Of a stretch of DNA of 64,000 bases, positions 27,319 to 36,360 are shown piece after piece. The notes below the pieces were generated by a model. It was not told the origin of the DNA and did not search any database. It worked only from the letters and a program-made list of their open reading frames with translations. Made by a program: the position numbers and the translations under genes. The DNA is from BOKV01 sp041397525 (GTDB taxonomy: Bacteria; Pseudomonadota; Alphaproteobacteria; Rhizobiales; Rhizobiaceae), in assembly GCA_041397525.1 (NCBI GenBank), contig JAWKWL010000001.1, positions 186,001-250,000 of the forward strand. Direction: 5' to 3'. How positions within the stretch are numbered: the first letter of the stretch is position 1; the number at the start of each line of letters is the position of its first letter.

Positions 27319-29790
27319 TCATTGTTTGGCGGGCGTGAGCGTCCAAGCGCCATCAGCACCCGCTTCATACTCTTCACGTTTGGTCGTCATCGCCACATAT
27401 TCGGACGCGGCCCATTTCAGAGCCATGTCGTCATAATGCGGCGACAGGAAATGCCCGCTCTGGCCTGTCGAGATCACGAACTGCGAGGCATCCGGATTTC
27501 CAAGGTCATACCACGCCCTGTATGCCGAAGCGTGAACATTGTAATATGGATTTTTCTCACGAAAATCCGTGCGTCCACGCAGCAATGTGTACGAGCCCCC
27601 GCCACTCTGTGGCATGACGGTGAAGAATTTCGCCAGCGGAGCCACCGATGAAAATGGCCGGTGTTCGCCAAACGCGAGATGCACGGCACCCCAGCGCCAC
27701 TTCTTCCAGTCGCTTCCCTGCATACTCTTGAGCTCTTCATTGGCCGCCGCAAAGGACTGCGCCAGAACGATGCCGCAGGTCTCCACCTGTGGCGTCGATA
27801 TGTTGTCACACCAGTCCCGGCTGGTACGCGCACGCAGCACCCCAAGCAGAGCGTCCATATAGCCCTTGCCGATCCGCGAAAAGTCCTTTCCAAGCTCGTC
27901 CTCGAACAGCATCCGGTGGAAGTGTCGCCACCATGCGGTCATGATCAGCGGCTCGGCCCGATCCATCACCATTTGTCCGTCCCATGCCTTGAGCGCATCC
28001 AGCATCGCCTGTTCCTGCCCGGCACCGCCCTGCAATTGTGCCAGCGCCTCGTCACGGAACTGGGCAAGTGCTGGCGAGAACTTGTCAGCCTGGATGTCGC
28101 GCATGGATTGCGGTGTATGTTTGGCATTGGCACCGATGACCAGTTGCTCCACCCGACCCTGACGGAAGTGCTCGTCCCAGTCAAAGGTAATGTGCTTGTC
28201 ATAGCCCGTCGGCAGCCAGTTGGCATTGGCAGTTGCCAACGCACCGGATACCGGGTTCTTGATTAGTGGAAGTGCATCAAACGCAAGCCAGCCCTTCCAG
28301 TCATAAAGCGGATCCCAGCCTGGAACCGGAGCACGCCCGGCAATCAGATTGGCCGGATCACGAACCGGCACCCTGCCCGGTGCCACAAGGGCAATGTTGC
28401 CATCCACATCGCCAACCACCATCGACTGCATTGGCGACACGGCCTTGCGCATCGCATTGACATAGTCGTCAACGCTGTCTGCCATTCCGGTATCAATTGC
28501 CGCCTCCGCAGTCGTGTCATCTGGCGCCAGTGCTGTCCATTGAAGGGCTGCTACATGGCCAAGTGGAACGATCTCGCTGACCGACTTGTACTTGTCGGGA
28601 AGCACCGGTCCATGCCGGGTGGCACGCCGTGTAAACACGAAATCCGGCTCACCCTTGACCTTGACCGCGACCTCGCGCTTGTCGAAATCCTGCCAGCCGG
28701 TTGGCGTCAGATACTGGTCGGGATTTTCCGGGTTCAGACGCTCGATGAACACGTCCTGGGCATCAAGATTGGTGGTAGTCAGCCCCCATGCGACGCGATC
28801 GTTACGCCCCAGCAGGAACAGCGGCGTCCCGGGGAGCGTCGCCCCGATCAGATTGTGAACCTTGCCATCCTCGCTGGTCGCTAGATGCGCAAGATAGAAC
28901 ACTGATGGCGTTGTCAGGCCGAGATGCGGATCATTGGCGAGCAGAGGCTTGCCGCTTTCGGTCCGTGCGCCTGAAACGACCCAATTGTTGGATGCATCAA
29001 CGCCGATATCCCAAGCCAGCCCCTCGATCGCATTTTTCGTGCCTGCGCGGGAACCACCGACATCAAGTGCGGCCTGCTTCTTTGCCAATGGGTAAATCTG
29101 GCGCAGATCCGGCATTGGCGGAGGATTGTCGCGCGGGCCATAGGGCATCAACTCATCGATCTCGCGCGTTGAAAAGCCCTTGTTGGCAAATGCCAGGCGC
29201 CTCAATTCCTCTTCCATGTTCGAATCAAGCGTCAGCGCCATGACTTTCAGGATCGCGATTGTCTGCCAACCTTCCCAGGGTTCCGGCGTTACGCCCAGTA
29301 TCAGGAATTCAGGCGGCAGCCGGACTTCGCTGAGCCTTGTCTTGCGTTCCAACCAGGCGTTGACACCGGCTGCATAGGCTTCCAATACCGCTCGGCCGTT
29401 TGGCGTCAGCTTTTCAAAGGATTGTCGGGCGGTTGTTTCAATATCCATGGTTTTCAGAAAGACGTCGGTATCGATGGTCGGCTTTCCGAACATTTCCGAC
29501 AACCTGCCTTGCGCCACCATTCTCAACACATGCATTTGCCAAAGCCGGTCCTGGCCGTGGGAAAAGCCAAGTGCGCGTACCGCATCAATCCTCTTTTGCG
29601 CCTCGATATGCGGAATGCCGTTGCTGTCGCGCACGATCCTGACATCACCCTCAAGATCCGCAATCTGCATCGCGCCACTACTGGCTGGCATTGATGTCCG
29701 CAACGCTGTGTAGCCTAGCCCGGCTGCAACGGCACCACCGGCAATGATGACGACCAAAATGCCAGCGAGCCATTTCAAAAACCGGCGCAT
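27319..29790 (-). CDS. Penicillin acylase family Ntn-hydrolase
   Basis: The 823-residue precursor starts with a membrane or signal helix at residues 6-28. The alpha-chain part has DSNGIPHIEA, FSHGQDRLWQM and DVFLKTMDI, and a spacer follows to about residue 250. SNNWVVSGARTESGKPLLANDPHLG then marks the autoproteolytic Ser that becomes the N-terminus of the beta chain. Members hydrolyse amide bonds of penicillins, acyl-homoserine lactones, cephalosporins or other N-acyl compounds in the periplasm. The start at 29790 follows GAGAGGGG. Substrate unknown; quorum-signal acylase is one option. It is co-transcribed with adenine deaminase and divergent from the gene at 29861. Confidence 0.88.
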   Translation of the reverse strand: MRRFLKWLAGILVVIIAGGAVAAGLGYTALRTSMPASSGAMQIADLEGDVRIVRDSNGIPHIEAQKRIDAVRALGFSHGQDRLWQMHVLRMVAQGRLSEMFGKPTIDTDVFLKTMDIETTARQSFEKLTPNGRAVLEAYAAGVNAWLERKTRLSEVRLPPEFLILGVTPEPWEGWQTIAILKVMALTLDSNMEEELRRLAFANKGFSTREIDELMPYGPRDNPPPMPDLRQIYPLAKKQAALDVGGSRAGTKNAIEGLAWDIGVDASNNWVVSGARTESGKPLLANDPHLGLTTPSVFYLAHLATSEDGKVHNLIGATLPGTPLFLLGRNDRVAWGLTTTNLDAQDVFIERLNPENPDQYLTPTGWQDFDKREVAVKVKGEPDFVFTRRATRHGPVLPDKYKSVSEIVPLGHVAALQWTALAPDDTTAEAAIDTGMADSVDDYVNAMRKAVSPMQSMVVGDVDGNIALVAPGRVPVRDPANLIAGRAPVPGWDPLYDWKGWLAFDALPLIKNPVSGALATANANWLPTGYDKHITFDWDEHFRQGRVEQLVIGANAKHTPQSMRDIQADKFSPALAQFRDEALAQLQGGAGQEQAMLDALKAWDGQMVMDRAEPLIMTAWWRHFHRMLFEDELGKDFSRIGKGYMDALLGVLRARTSRDWCDNISTPQVETCGIVLAQSFAAANEELKSMQGSDWKKWRWGAVHLAFGEHRPFSSVAPLAKFFTVMPQSGGGSYTLLRGRTDFREKNPYYNVHASAYRAWYDLGNPDASQFVISTGQSGHFLSPHYDDMALKWAASEYVAMTTKREEYEAGADGAWTLTPAKQ

Positions 29791-29860
29791 TGCTGTATCC
29801 CCTCTCCATGATTGGGCGGACGGTATTCCGCATTCCGACTTTGGCAGAAAGGGATTTGAC

Positions 29861-30727
29861 ATGGCAAGAGTAGCTTTCATCGGATTGGGCGTCATGGGCT
29901 TTCCCATGGCCGGTCATATTGCCAAGGCAGGCCATGATGTAACGGTTTACAACCGAACACCTGCCAGGGCGGCAGAATGGGTCGCCAAACATGGCGGCAA
30001 TTCAGCTCCTACCCCGCGCGAAGCTGCTGCCGATTGTGATTTCGTGTTTTGCTGCGTCGGCAATGATGACGACCTGCGATCGGTAACCACAGGCATTGAT
30101 GGCGCGTTTGCAGCGATGAAGCCCGGCGCAATTTTCATCGACAACACCACCGCATCAGCGCTTGTCGCGCGCGAATTGGCGGCAGCTGCCGCAAGTGCCG
30201 GTTTCGGCTTCCTCGATGCACCTGTTTCGGGAGGCCAGGCGGGCGCGGAAAATGGCGTCCTCACCGTCATGGTCGGTGGCGACGCCGCCACTTTCGCCAA
30301 AGCACAGCCTGTCATCGACTCTTATGCCCGTATGGTCGGGCACATGGGCGAGGCTGGCGCTGGCCAGTTGACCAAGATGGTCAACCAGATCTGCATAGCC
30401 GGCCTTGTCGAGGGGCTGGCTGAAGGCGTGCATTTTGCCCAGAATGCCGGACTTGATGTCGCGAAGGTTATCGAGGTCATTTCCAAGGGTGCAGCCGGTT
30501 CCTGGCAGATGGAAAACCGCTACAAGACCATGAACGAGGGCAAGTACAATCACGGCTTCGCGGTCGACTGGATGCGCAAGGATCTCGACATCGTCCTGTC
30601 CGAAGCCCGCACCAATGGTTCGCGGCTGCCGGTCACGGCACTGGTGGACCAGTTCTATGCAGAAGTTCAGGCGATGGGTGGCAATCGCTGGGATACGTCA
30701 AGCCTGCTCGCCCGGCTCAAGAAATAG
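29861..30727 (+). CDS. 3-hydroxyisobutyrate dehydrogenase-like oxidoreductase
   Basis: This 288-residue enzyme is of the beta-hydroxyacid dehydrogenase family. It has the N-terminal NAD(P) motif FIGLGVMGFPMAGH, the substrate loop FLDAPVSGGQAGAENG near residue 122 and the catalytic Lys in GQLTKMVNQ near residue 172. Relatives oxidise 3-hydroxyisobutyrate or reduce tartronate semialdehyde, glyoxylate or succinic semialdehyde; sequence alone does not choose. The stop overlaps a possible GTG of the next gene, so the two are probably co-transcribed. Confidence 0.85.
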   Translation: MARVAFIGLGVMGFPMAGHIAKAGHDVTVYNRTPARAAEWVAKHGGNSAPTPREAAADCDFVFCCVGNDDDLRSVTTGIDGAFAAMKPGAIFIDNTTASALVARELAAAAASAGFGFLDAPVSGGQAGAENGVLTVMVGGDAATFAKAQPVIDSYARMVGHMGEAGAGQLTKMVNQICIAGLVEGLAEGVHFAQNAGLDVAKVIEVISKGAAGSWQMENRYKTMNEGKYNHGFAVDWMRKDLDIVLSEARTNGSRLPVTALVDQFYAEVQAMGGNRWDTSSLLARLKK

Positions 30728-30744
30728 TGCGGGGCTTGGGGTTG

Positions 30745-31434
30745 ATGGACAAGTCCGCCACAGCACCGCAAATCCTTGACTGGCTGCAACACAACGGTTC
30801 GACCGACAACATTGCCGGCATGGCGCGCTACGGCATTGACACTCAGCGCGCCTTCGGCGTCTCAAACGCCCAACTGCGTCCGCTGGCCCGGGCAATCGGA
30901 AGGAACCACGAGCGCGCATTGCAACTGTGGCAGTCAGGCTGGCGCGAGGCCCGCCTGCTTGCAGCTTTTACCGCCGAAAAAAAGCGCCTGACCATTGATG
31001 AAGCACGCAGTTGGGCTGGTGACTTCAATTCGTGGGAAATTGTCGACGGAACAGCAGACCTGTTTGCCGAGACTTCCTTCTGGCCACAACTGGTGGCAGA
31101 ATTTGCCGCTGACGAGCGCGAATTCGTGCGCCGGGCAGCATTCGCAACATTGGTCTGGGCCTGCGTTCATCGCAAGAAGGAGCAGGACGAGGTCTTTCTG
31201 GCCTATTTTCCCATGATCCGGAAACATTCGGCTGATTCACGCAATTTCGTGAAAAAAGCGGTCAACTGGGCGCTGCGCCAGATCGGCAAGCGTTCGGCCA
31301 ACTTGCACGGGCCTGCATTGGCGCTGGCGCAGGAATTGGCCCGGTCCGACGACAAGACGGAACGCTGGATCGGCCGCAATGCCGTGAAGGAACTGGAAAG
31401 CCCGGCCGTGAAGACCAGGTTGAAGATCGCGTGA
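30745..31434 (+). CDS. AlkD-like DNA alkylation repair protein
   Basis: The 229-residue, all-helical protein has the HEAT-like repeat pattern of the AlkC/AlkD DNA glycosylases, which remove alkylated purines. Typical segments are MARYGID, FGVSNAQLRPLAR, WEIVDGTADLF near residue 95, RRAAFATLVWACVHR near residue 125 and FVKKAVNWALRQIGKR near residue 170. The ATG at 30745 is preferred over an in-frame GTG at 30727. Many AlkD-like proteins are not proven glycosylases, so activity is inferred. Confidence 0.8.
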   Translation: MDKSATAPQILDWLQHNGSTDNIAGMARYGIDTQRAFGVSNAQLRPLARAIGRNHERALQLWQSGWREARLLAAFTAEKKRLTIDEARSWAGDFNSWEIVDGTADLFAETSFWPQLVAEFAADEREFVRRAAFATLVWACVHRKKEQDEVFLAYFPMIRKHSADSRNFVKKAVNWALRQIGKRSANLHGPALALAQELARSDDKTERWIGRNAVKELESPAVKTRLKIA

Positions 31435-31444
31435 TCGCGATTTT
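31425..31444 (+). terminator. Possible short terminator
   Basis: A 6-bp stem (31426-31431 with 31436-31441) whose 4-base loop contains most of the AlkD stop codon is followed by three to four T residues. The stem is short, so this is a weak call. Confidence 0.35.
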
Positions 31445-31608
31445 GTGAATGCTTTGCCCTCGGATTCGGGTAAGCTCTTGCCATTTCCATAAAAGCGGAT
31501 TGCGTTTGATCTGATCCGGGAAAGCAACAAAATTCGCATTCGAGCAACGCGAGAGGCAGCGAGTTTTGATTGAGAATAAATGCAACTCGCAACAAGGGAG
31601 GAAATCAG

Positions 31609-32217
31609 ATGCTGACACGACGCAATTTTTCTTCGCTCGCGGTTCTAGGCGGTGCCACGCTTGCATCCGGCATCCGCACCTCGCCTGCATCGGCCACACT
31701 CAACGATGACGGCCTGCATGTGCAGCCTTGGCTGATCCAGAGTTTTCTCGACCTGCGGGAAGATCAGGCCGACAGCGCAGCAGCCAACAAGACCCTGATG
31801 GTGATGTTCGAGCAGAAGGGCTGCCCCTATTGCCGGGAGATGCATGAGGTCAATTTCACAAACCCGGAAATCCTTGAATATCTTCAGGCCAATTTCGGCG
31901 TGCTGCAACTCAATTTATGGGGTGCTCGCGGCGTAACCGACTTTGACGGCGAGGAAAGCGAGGAGCGCGAATTGGCGCGCAAATGGGCCGTTAATTTCAC
32001 GCCGACCATCGTGTTCTTCTCCAGGGAAGAGCCGGAAATGAAGCCAGGCAACCAGATCGAGGTCGCACGCATGCCCGGCTATTTCAAGCCGTTCCATTTC
32101 ATTTCGATGCTGGAATTCGTGCATGAGGAACGCTTCCGCGACACGCAGTTCCAGCGCTTCTTGCAGGAGAAATTCGAAAAGCTGGAAGCCGAAGGCAAGA
32201 AGCCTGACGTCTGGTGA
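31609..32217 (+). CDS. Exported thioredoxin-fold protein (SoxW-like)
   Basis: The 202-residue protein starts with RRNFSSLAVLGGATLAS, which resembles a twin-arginine signal, and cleavage is likely after SPASA. The mature part is a thioredoxin-like domain with the active site KGCPYCREMH near residue 76 and the cis-Pro segment NFTPTIVFF near residue 128. SoxW-type proteins keep periplasmic partners reduced, but no sox gene is present. A GGGAGG site precedes the ATG. It is convergent with the Lrp regulator, with 3 bases between the stops. Confidence 0.8.
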   Translation: MLTRRNFSSLAVLGGATLASGIRTSPASATLNDDGLHVQPWLIQSFLDLREDQADSAAANKTLMVMFEQKGCPYCREMHEVNFTNPEILEYLQANFGVLQLNLWGARGVTDFDGEESEERELARKWAVNFTPTIVFFSREEPEMKPGNQIEVARMPGYFKPFHFISMLEFVHEERFRDTQFQRFLQEKFEKLEAEGKKPDVW

Positions 32218-32220
32218 GGC

Positions 32221-32718
32221 TCAGTCCTTGGCTTTGATCGGCTTTTCCAGCGCAATGTAGTTGAGCGGCAGTTGGGTGGTTTCCTTGATACGCTCCATGG
32301 CGAAGGCGGAGGACACGTCCTCGATGTCAATCTCGCTGACGAGTCGCTTGTAGAAGGCGTCATAGGCGGCAATGTCGGGAACCACCACTTTCAACAGGTA
32401 ATCCACCTGCCCGCTCATCCGGTAAAAGCTGACCACCTCCGGATATTTCGCAATCACTTCCGAAAACCGCTTCAGCCATTCATGATTGTGCTTGTCGGTC
32501 GTGATCGAGACAAACACCGTAACCCCAACATTGACCTTGCCCGGATTGAGTACGGCTACGCGCCTTTCAATAACCTTGTCTTCCTCCATTTTCTGGATGC
32601 GTCGCCAGCATGGCGTCGTTGAAAGCCCGACCCGTTTTGCAATGTCAGCAACCGGCATGGTCGCGTCCTCCTGCAAGAGGCTTAGAATCATTTTATCTGT
32701 GCGGTCCATTGTTGTCAC
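32221..32718 (-). CDS. Lrp/AsnC family transcriptional regulator
   Basis: The 165-residue protein has an N-terminal winged helix-turn-helix (DIAKRVGLSTTPCWRRIQKMEEDKVI, residues about 24-49) and a C-terminal RAM/AsnC ligand domain with YRMSGQVDYLLKVVVPD near residue 100. Members sense amino acids and usually regulate a neighbouring or amino-acid gene; no obvious target adjoins. A 94-base non-coding stretch upstream should carry its promoter. Confidence 0.9.
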   Translation of the reverse strand: MTTMDRTDKMILSLLQEDATMPVADIAKRVGLSTTPCWRRIQKMEEDKVIERRVAVLNPGKVNVGVTVFVSITTDKHNHEWLKRFSEVIAKYPEVVSFYRMSGQVDYLLKVVVPDIAAYDAFYKRLVSEIDIEDVSSAFAMERIKETTQLPLNYIALEKPIKAKD

Positions 32719-32812
32719 CAGTGCGGAAAATGGTTCCGGTATTTCCTAATTCGCAGAACAGACTTGCGCAATAGCGATTTTCACGCAGATGACCACAACA
32801 CGTCACGACCCC

Positions 32813-33439
32813 CTACAGAAGACTTCGAACCTGTTTCTTCAGTTCAGGCAGCAGCTCATTGGAAAACCAGTGATTGCGGGAAATCCAGTGATTGTTGCGC
32901 CAGGATGGATGCGGCAGAGGGATGATCCGTGGATTGCTCCGGGCTGCCAGAACAGAGCACCAGTTGGCAACTGTATCGTTCACGGTTGCGTTCGCCAAAT
33001 CACCCAGATGATAGCCCTGGGCATATTTGCCAACCGCCAACACCAGCTCGATTTGCGGCATCAGGGTAAAGATCCGGTCCCGCCATAATGGCGCGCATTC
33101 GCGCCGTGGCGGCAAGTCTCCGCCCTTTGCGTCGAGCCCCGGAAAGCAGAAGCCCATCGGCACGATGGCAATGCGCGAAGCATCATAGAAAACTTCCGGT
33201 CCGATCCCCATCCAGTCGCGTAGTCGCTCGCCGGAAGGATCGCTGAACGGCACTCCGCTGGCGTGAACCCTTGTACCGGGTGCCTGTCCGCAAATTGCGA
33301 TCCTGGCTGTGGTTGACAGCGCTACCACCGGTCTTGGTTCATGCGGCAGCGGTTTGCCCGACGGCGCCTCGACGCATGCCCGGCATCTGGCTATGTCACC
33401 TGCAAGCCGGTCAAGTTCCTCCGCCATTCCCATTGTCAC
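32813..33439 (-). CDS. Uracil-DNA glycosylase superfamily protein
   Basis: The 208-residue protein has the two superfamily motifs: CGQAPGTRVHASGVPFSDPSG near residue 48 for the catalytic loop and LPHPSWRNN near residue 174 for the minor-groove loop. It lacks the full four-Cys iron-sulfur set of families 4 and 5. The GTG at 33439 overlaps the stop of the GST gene; ATG codons at 33433 and 33427 are alternatives. It is probably a base-excision repair enzyme of a divergent family whose lesion range is unknown. Confidence 0.78.
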   Translation of the reverse strand: MTMGMAEELDRLAGDIARCRACVEAPSGKPLPHEPRPVVALSTTARIAICGQAPGTRVHASGVPFSDPSGERLRDWMGIGPEVFYDASRIAIVPMGFCFPGLDAKGGDLPPRRECAPLWRDRIFTLMPQIELVLAVGKYAQGYHLGDLANATVNDTVANWCSVLAARSNPRIIPLPHPSWRNNHWISRNHWFSNELLPELKKQVRSLL

Positions 33440-34065
33440 GCAACACTTGGCCGTACAGCAATCTGGCGCGCCCAGCGCGTCAGATGCGCAAGGTCTTCCG
33501 GATAGGCAATCCTGCCCGGCTTCAGAAATTGGTAGGCAACAATGCCGGTGATATCGGCAATCGTGAAGTGGTCACCGGCGATATACTCGCGGCCCGCCAA
33601 TTCACGGTCGAGGAATTCCATGAATTCCCGTGCCCTGCCCTGGTTGACGACACCCCATTCGGCGATTTGCGGCTTTTCCAGATGCGCACCGCCGGGATGC
33701 AGATGCCGAAATGAGAAGGCAACAGGCAGCAGGAAATTCAGCTCCATACGCCTTTGCCACATTTCCACAAGCGCCTTGTCAAGCGCAGAAATGCCCATCA
33801 ATGGCGGCTCCGGCCGGATTTCTTCCAGATAGCGGCAGATAGCGACCGTTTCGGCAATGACTGTGCCATCCTCAAGCTCAAGGACCGGCACGCGCTGCAT
33901 CGGGTTTTTCGCAGTAAATTCCGCACTTTGTGTTTCGAGCTTGTTGATATCGACCTGAATGCGCTCGATATCCACTCCCTTCTCCGCCATGAAGATTTGC
34001 ACCCGCCGCGGGTTTGGCGCCCTGCCGCCATCATGCAGCACCATGCCGGGAAGCATTTCAACCAT
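33436..34065 (-). CDS. Glutathione S-transferase family protein
   Basis: This 209-residue protein has an N-terminal thioredoxin-like domain (APNPRRVQIFMAEKG, then NPMQRVPVLELEDGTVIAETVAICRYLE, where the cis-Pro and the Glu/Thr that hold glutathione lie) and a helical C-terminal domain with the FTIADITG N-capping motif near residue 163. Relatives occur widely in Rhizobiales without known substrates. It is sandwiched between the nuclease and the glycosylase genes with a 12-base gap and a short overlap. Confidence 0.9.
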   Translation of the reverse strand: MVEMLPGMVLHDGGRAPNPRRVQIFMAEKGVDIERIQVDINKLETQSAEFTAKNPMQRVPVLELEDGTVIAETVAICRYLEEIRPEPPLMGISALDKALVEMWQRRMELNFLLPVAFSFRHLHPGGAHLEKPQIAEWGVVNQGRAREFMEFLDRELAGREYIAGDHFTIADITGIVAYQFLKPGRIAYPEDLAHLTRWARQIAVRPSVA

Positions 34066-34077
34066 ACGTTTTTCCTT

Positions 34078-34689
34078 TCACAACAAGCTCTTGAGCCACT
34101 CTATCACGCCGGCAACCAGCCGTCTGGCACTCCTCCAAGGATTGAAACCTGTCCCCTGATTGCCGGACAGTTCTCCCGAATGATCCTTGCGCCAGTCCGA
34201 AGGTTCCTCGAAGCGGCCGGCCCACAGGCCACGTTTCGCGCGCCGTGCTTCCGCTTCAAGCATGTCATGATCGCCATAGGCCACAGCCCAGCCGTCACGC
34301 ACCATGGCTTCATTGAGATTGGTGTCGCCAGCCTTGCAGACCGCAAGATAGCGGTCGTATTTGTCGATACCTTGCGAAGTGCACACGACCTCGCGGTTCC
34401 CGATCAGTTGGCGCAGGTGGTTTCGTGCCATTTTTCCGCAAGCGACCTGTTCGCCGAAGCGCGAGCATGTCTGCCGGTATTCAGGCGCATCCAAACCCTC
34501 AAGGCGTATGCGGTTTCCCTCCACCTCCAGGCTGTCTCCATCCACGACGACAGCGCTCCCTTGCAAAGGGTCCGAGCCACCGAGCACGGTTGCCGCCACG
34601 GCAATGACGGAAAAAACAGCCAGCAGCGTCGCCCAATCCAGCACCGAGCCTGACCGTCTTGTTCTGCCCTTGTTATAAATCCCTGCCAA
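34078..34689 (-). CDS. Membrane-anchored thermonuclease (SNase) homolog
   Basis: The product has one hydrophobic segment (about 20 residues beginning near LDWATLLAVFSVIAV) followed by an SNase domain: VVDGDSLEVEGNRIRLEGLDAPE with the calcium Asp and first catalytic Arg, then GKMARNHLRQLIGNREV, and YDRYLAVC with the second Arg. These nucleases cut DNA or RNA with calcium. No ATG fits; a TTG at 34689 with GAGG upstream is the best guess, and TTG 34746 is a longer alternative. Downstream GST and glycosylase genes share the strand. The catalytic domain is probably outside the cytoplasm. Confidence 0.8.
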   Translation of the reverse strand: MAGIYNKGRTRRSGSVLDWATLLAVFSVIAVAATVLGGSDPLQGSAVVVDGDSLEVEGNRIRLEGLDAPEYRQTCSRFGEQVACGKMARNHLRQLIGNREVVCTSQGIDKYDRYLAVCKAGDTNLNEAMVRDGWAVAYGDHDMLEAEARRAKRGLWAGRFEEPSDWRKDHSGELSGNQGTGFNPWRSARRLVAGVIEWLKSLL

Positions 34690-34793
34690 TGCGCTGTTTT
34701 CCTCTTTCCCGGGTACCCAAGATAACCCTGTGTTAACCAAAGGCAATTAACTGTTTTATGGGCTGATTTGCGTATTGGGTACGGCTTTTGTCG

Positions 34794-36341
34794 ATGACTG
34801 GCAGGAAATCACAATCTTCAGACAAGATAATTGTCGATCGCACGCGAAAGCGCAGTGCGACCTCGCATCTTGTCAAGGATTTGCGTCATCGCTTCAGCCA
34901 GGGCAATGGCCAGCCTATCGCCTATGAAAAGGAACTGATGACAAGCTTCGCGGAGAACCACCGCAATGCATTCATCACCGTGCCTGCCTTCACGCTCATC
35001 ATCGGGCTGATCGCAGGTTCCTATATCGGCTTTCTGGTGGCATTTTACTGGGTTTCGCTTTCAATACTTTCCTATGGATTGATGGCGATCCTTTCTGCGC
35101 GTTTCATCCGTGAAGCCGATGAAGAGGACGCGGTCGCCAAATGGCGCAACACCTATCTCCTGGCGCAATTGCTGGTCGCTGTCTCGTGGTCGATCTTTTC
35201 GCTCTATTCCTGCATGTCCTGTGGCGACAGCACCTACTCCATCATCCAGTTTTCGACAATTCTGGTGTTCCAGGCCATCACCATGATCCTGTCCTACGGA
35301 TTTGGTACCAGCATGCTGATCACCTCGGCCCCGCCAACCCTGGTGCTGTCCATACGGTTCATGTTGACTTATGATCCGGCGCTGATGCTGATGGCGGCAA
35401 TCCTCATCGGATCGCAGACCTTTTTCTACCTGATCGCCGACCGTTTCAAGCTGTCCGTCATCTCGATCCTTGAACACAAGGCAGAGAAGGAAGGGCTCAT
35501 TGCCGAGCTTGAAACGGCAAAGTCGATGTCTGAAGAAGCGCGCCGCCGCGCAGAGGAAGCCAACCTCGCAAAGTCCCGCTTTCTTGCGACCATGAGTCAC
35601 GAACTGCGCACCCCGCTCAACGCAATCCTGGGCTTCTCCGAAGTCATGATGGGCGAAGTGCTCGGCCCGATAGGCAATCCGACCTACAAGGACTACATCA
35701 ACGACATCCATAATTCCGGCAAGCATTTGCTCAATGTCATCAACGAGATCCTTGACCTGAGCCGCATCGAGGCTGGCAGGCAGGAACTTGTCGAGGAGGC
35801 CGTGCGCCTCGTTCATGTCATCGATGACGCGCGTCACATGGTCCAGATCAAGGCAAAGAGCAAGAACATCAACGTCATTTGCCAGTTCGAGGAGGCCCTG
35901 CCGCAGATCTGGGCAGATGAGCGGGCCGTGCGCCAGATAGCCCTGAACCTGCTGTCCAATGCCCTGAAGTTCACGCCGCCGGGCGGCTCCATCTGGCTCA
36001 AGGTCGGATGGACGAGTTCGGGCGGGCAGTATTTTGCTGTACGTGACACCGGTCCCGGCATCCCCGAAGAGGAAATCCCGATTGTCCTTTCATCCTTCGG
36101 CCAGGGCTCCATTGCCATCAAGAGCGCTGAACAGGGCACCGGCCTCGGCCTGCCGATAGTCCAGGCCCTGATGCACATGCATGACGGTAAATTCGAGCTG
36201 CGCTCGAAGCTGCGGGAAGGCACGGAGGTTATAGCCACCTTCCCGCGCTCCCGTGTGCTTGAAGTCATGCCCCCCGTGCAAAATGCGGGCGTCAAACAGC
36301 CAAAGCCGAAGTCCATTCTGGCAATGCGCTATTCGCGGTGA
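34794..36341 (+). CDS. Membrane sensor histidine kinase
   Basis: The 515-residue protein has a cytosolic leader, about five to six hydrophobic segments between residues 60 and 215, a short coiled coil (AEKEGLIAELETAKSMSEEA) and a complete kinase core. The phospho-accepting His is in MSHELRTPLNAI near residue 269, with the N box NLLSNALKFTPPGG, G1 DTGPGIP and G2 GTGLGLPI. The H-box resembles PleC/DivJ-type alphaproteobacterial kinases. It has no periplasmic sensor domain of note and no response regulator next to it, so it is an orphan. ATG 34794 or TTG 34788 is the start. Confidence 0.88.
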   Translation: MTGRKSQSSDKIIVDRTRKRSATSHLVKDLRHRFSQGNGQPIAYEKELMTSFAENHRNAFITVPAFTLIIGLIAGSYIGFLVAFYWVSLSILSYGLMAILSARFIREADEEDAVAKWRNTYLLAQLLVAVSWSIFSLYSCMSCGDSTYSIIQFSTILVFQAITMILSYGFGTSMLITSAPPTLVLSIRFMLTYDPALMLMAAILIGSQTFFYLIADRFKLSVISILEHKAEKEGLIAELETAKSMSEEARRRAEEANLAKSRFLATMSHELRTPLNAILGFSEVMMGEVLGPIGNPTYKDYINDIHNSGKHLLNVINEILDLSRIEAGRQELVEEAVRLVHVIDDARHMVQIKAKSKNINVICQFEEALPQIWADERAVRQIALNLLSNALKFTPPGGSIWLKVGWTSSGGQYFAVRDTGPGIPEEEIPIVLSSFGQGSIAIKSAEQGTGLGLPIVQALMHMHDGKFELRSKLREGTEVIATFPRSRVLEVMPPVQNAGVKQPKPKSILAMRYSR

Positions 36342-36360
36342 TGCCTGGCCGCATCGGTCG

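Noticed and set aside
26394..27338. Rightward 314-codon frame opposite adenine deaminase
   Set aside because: Antisense to a clear Ade with its metal sites; no ribosome site or family resemblance.
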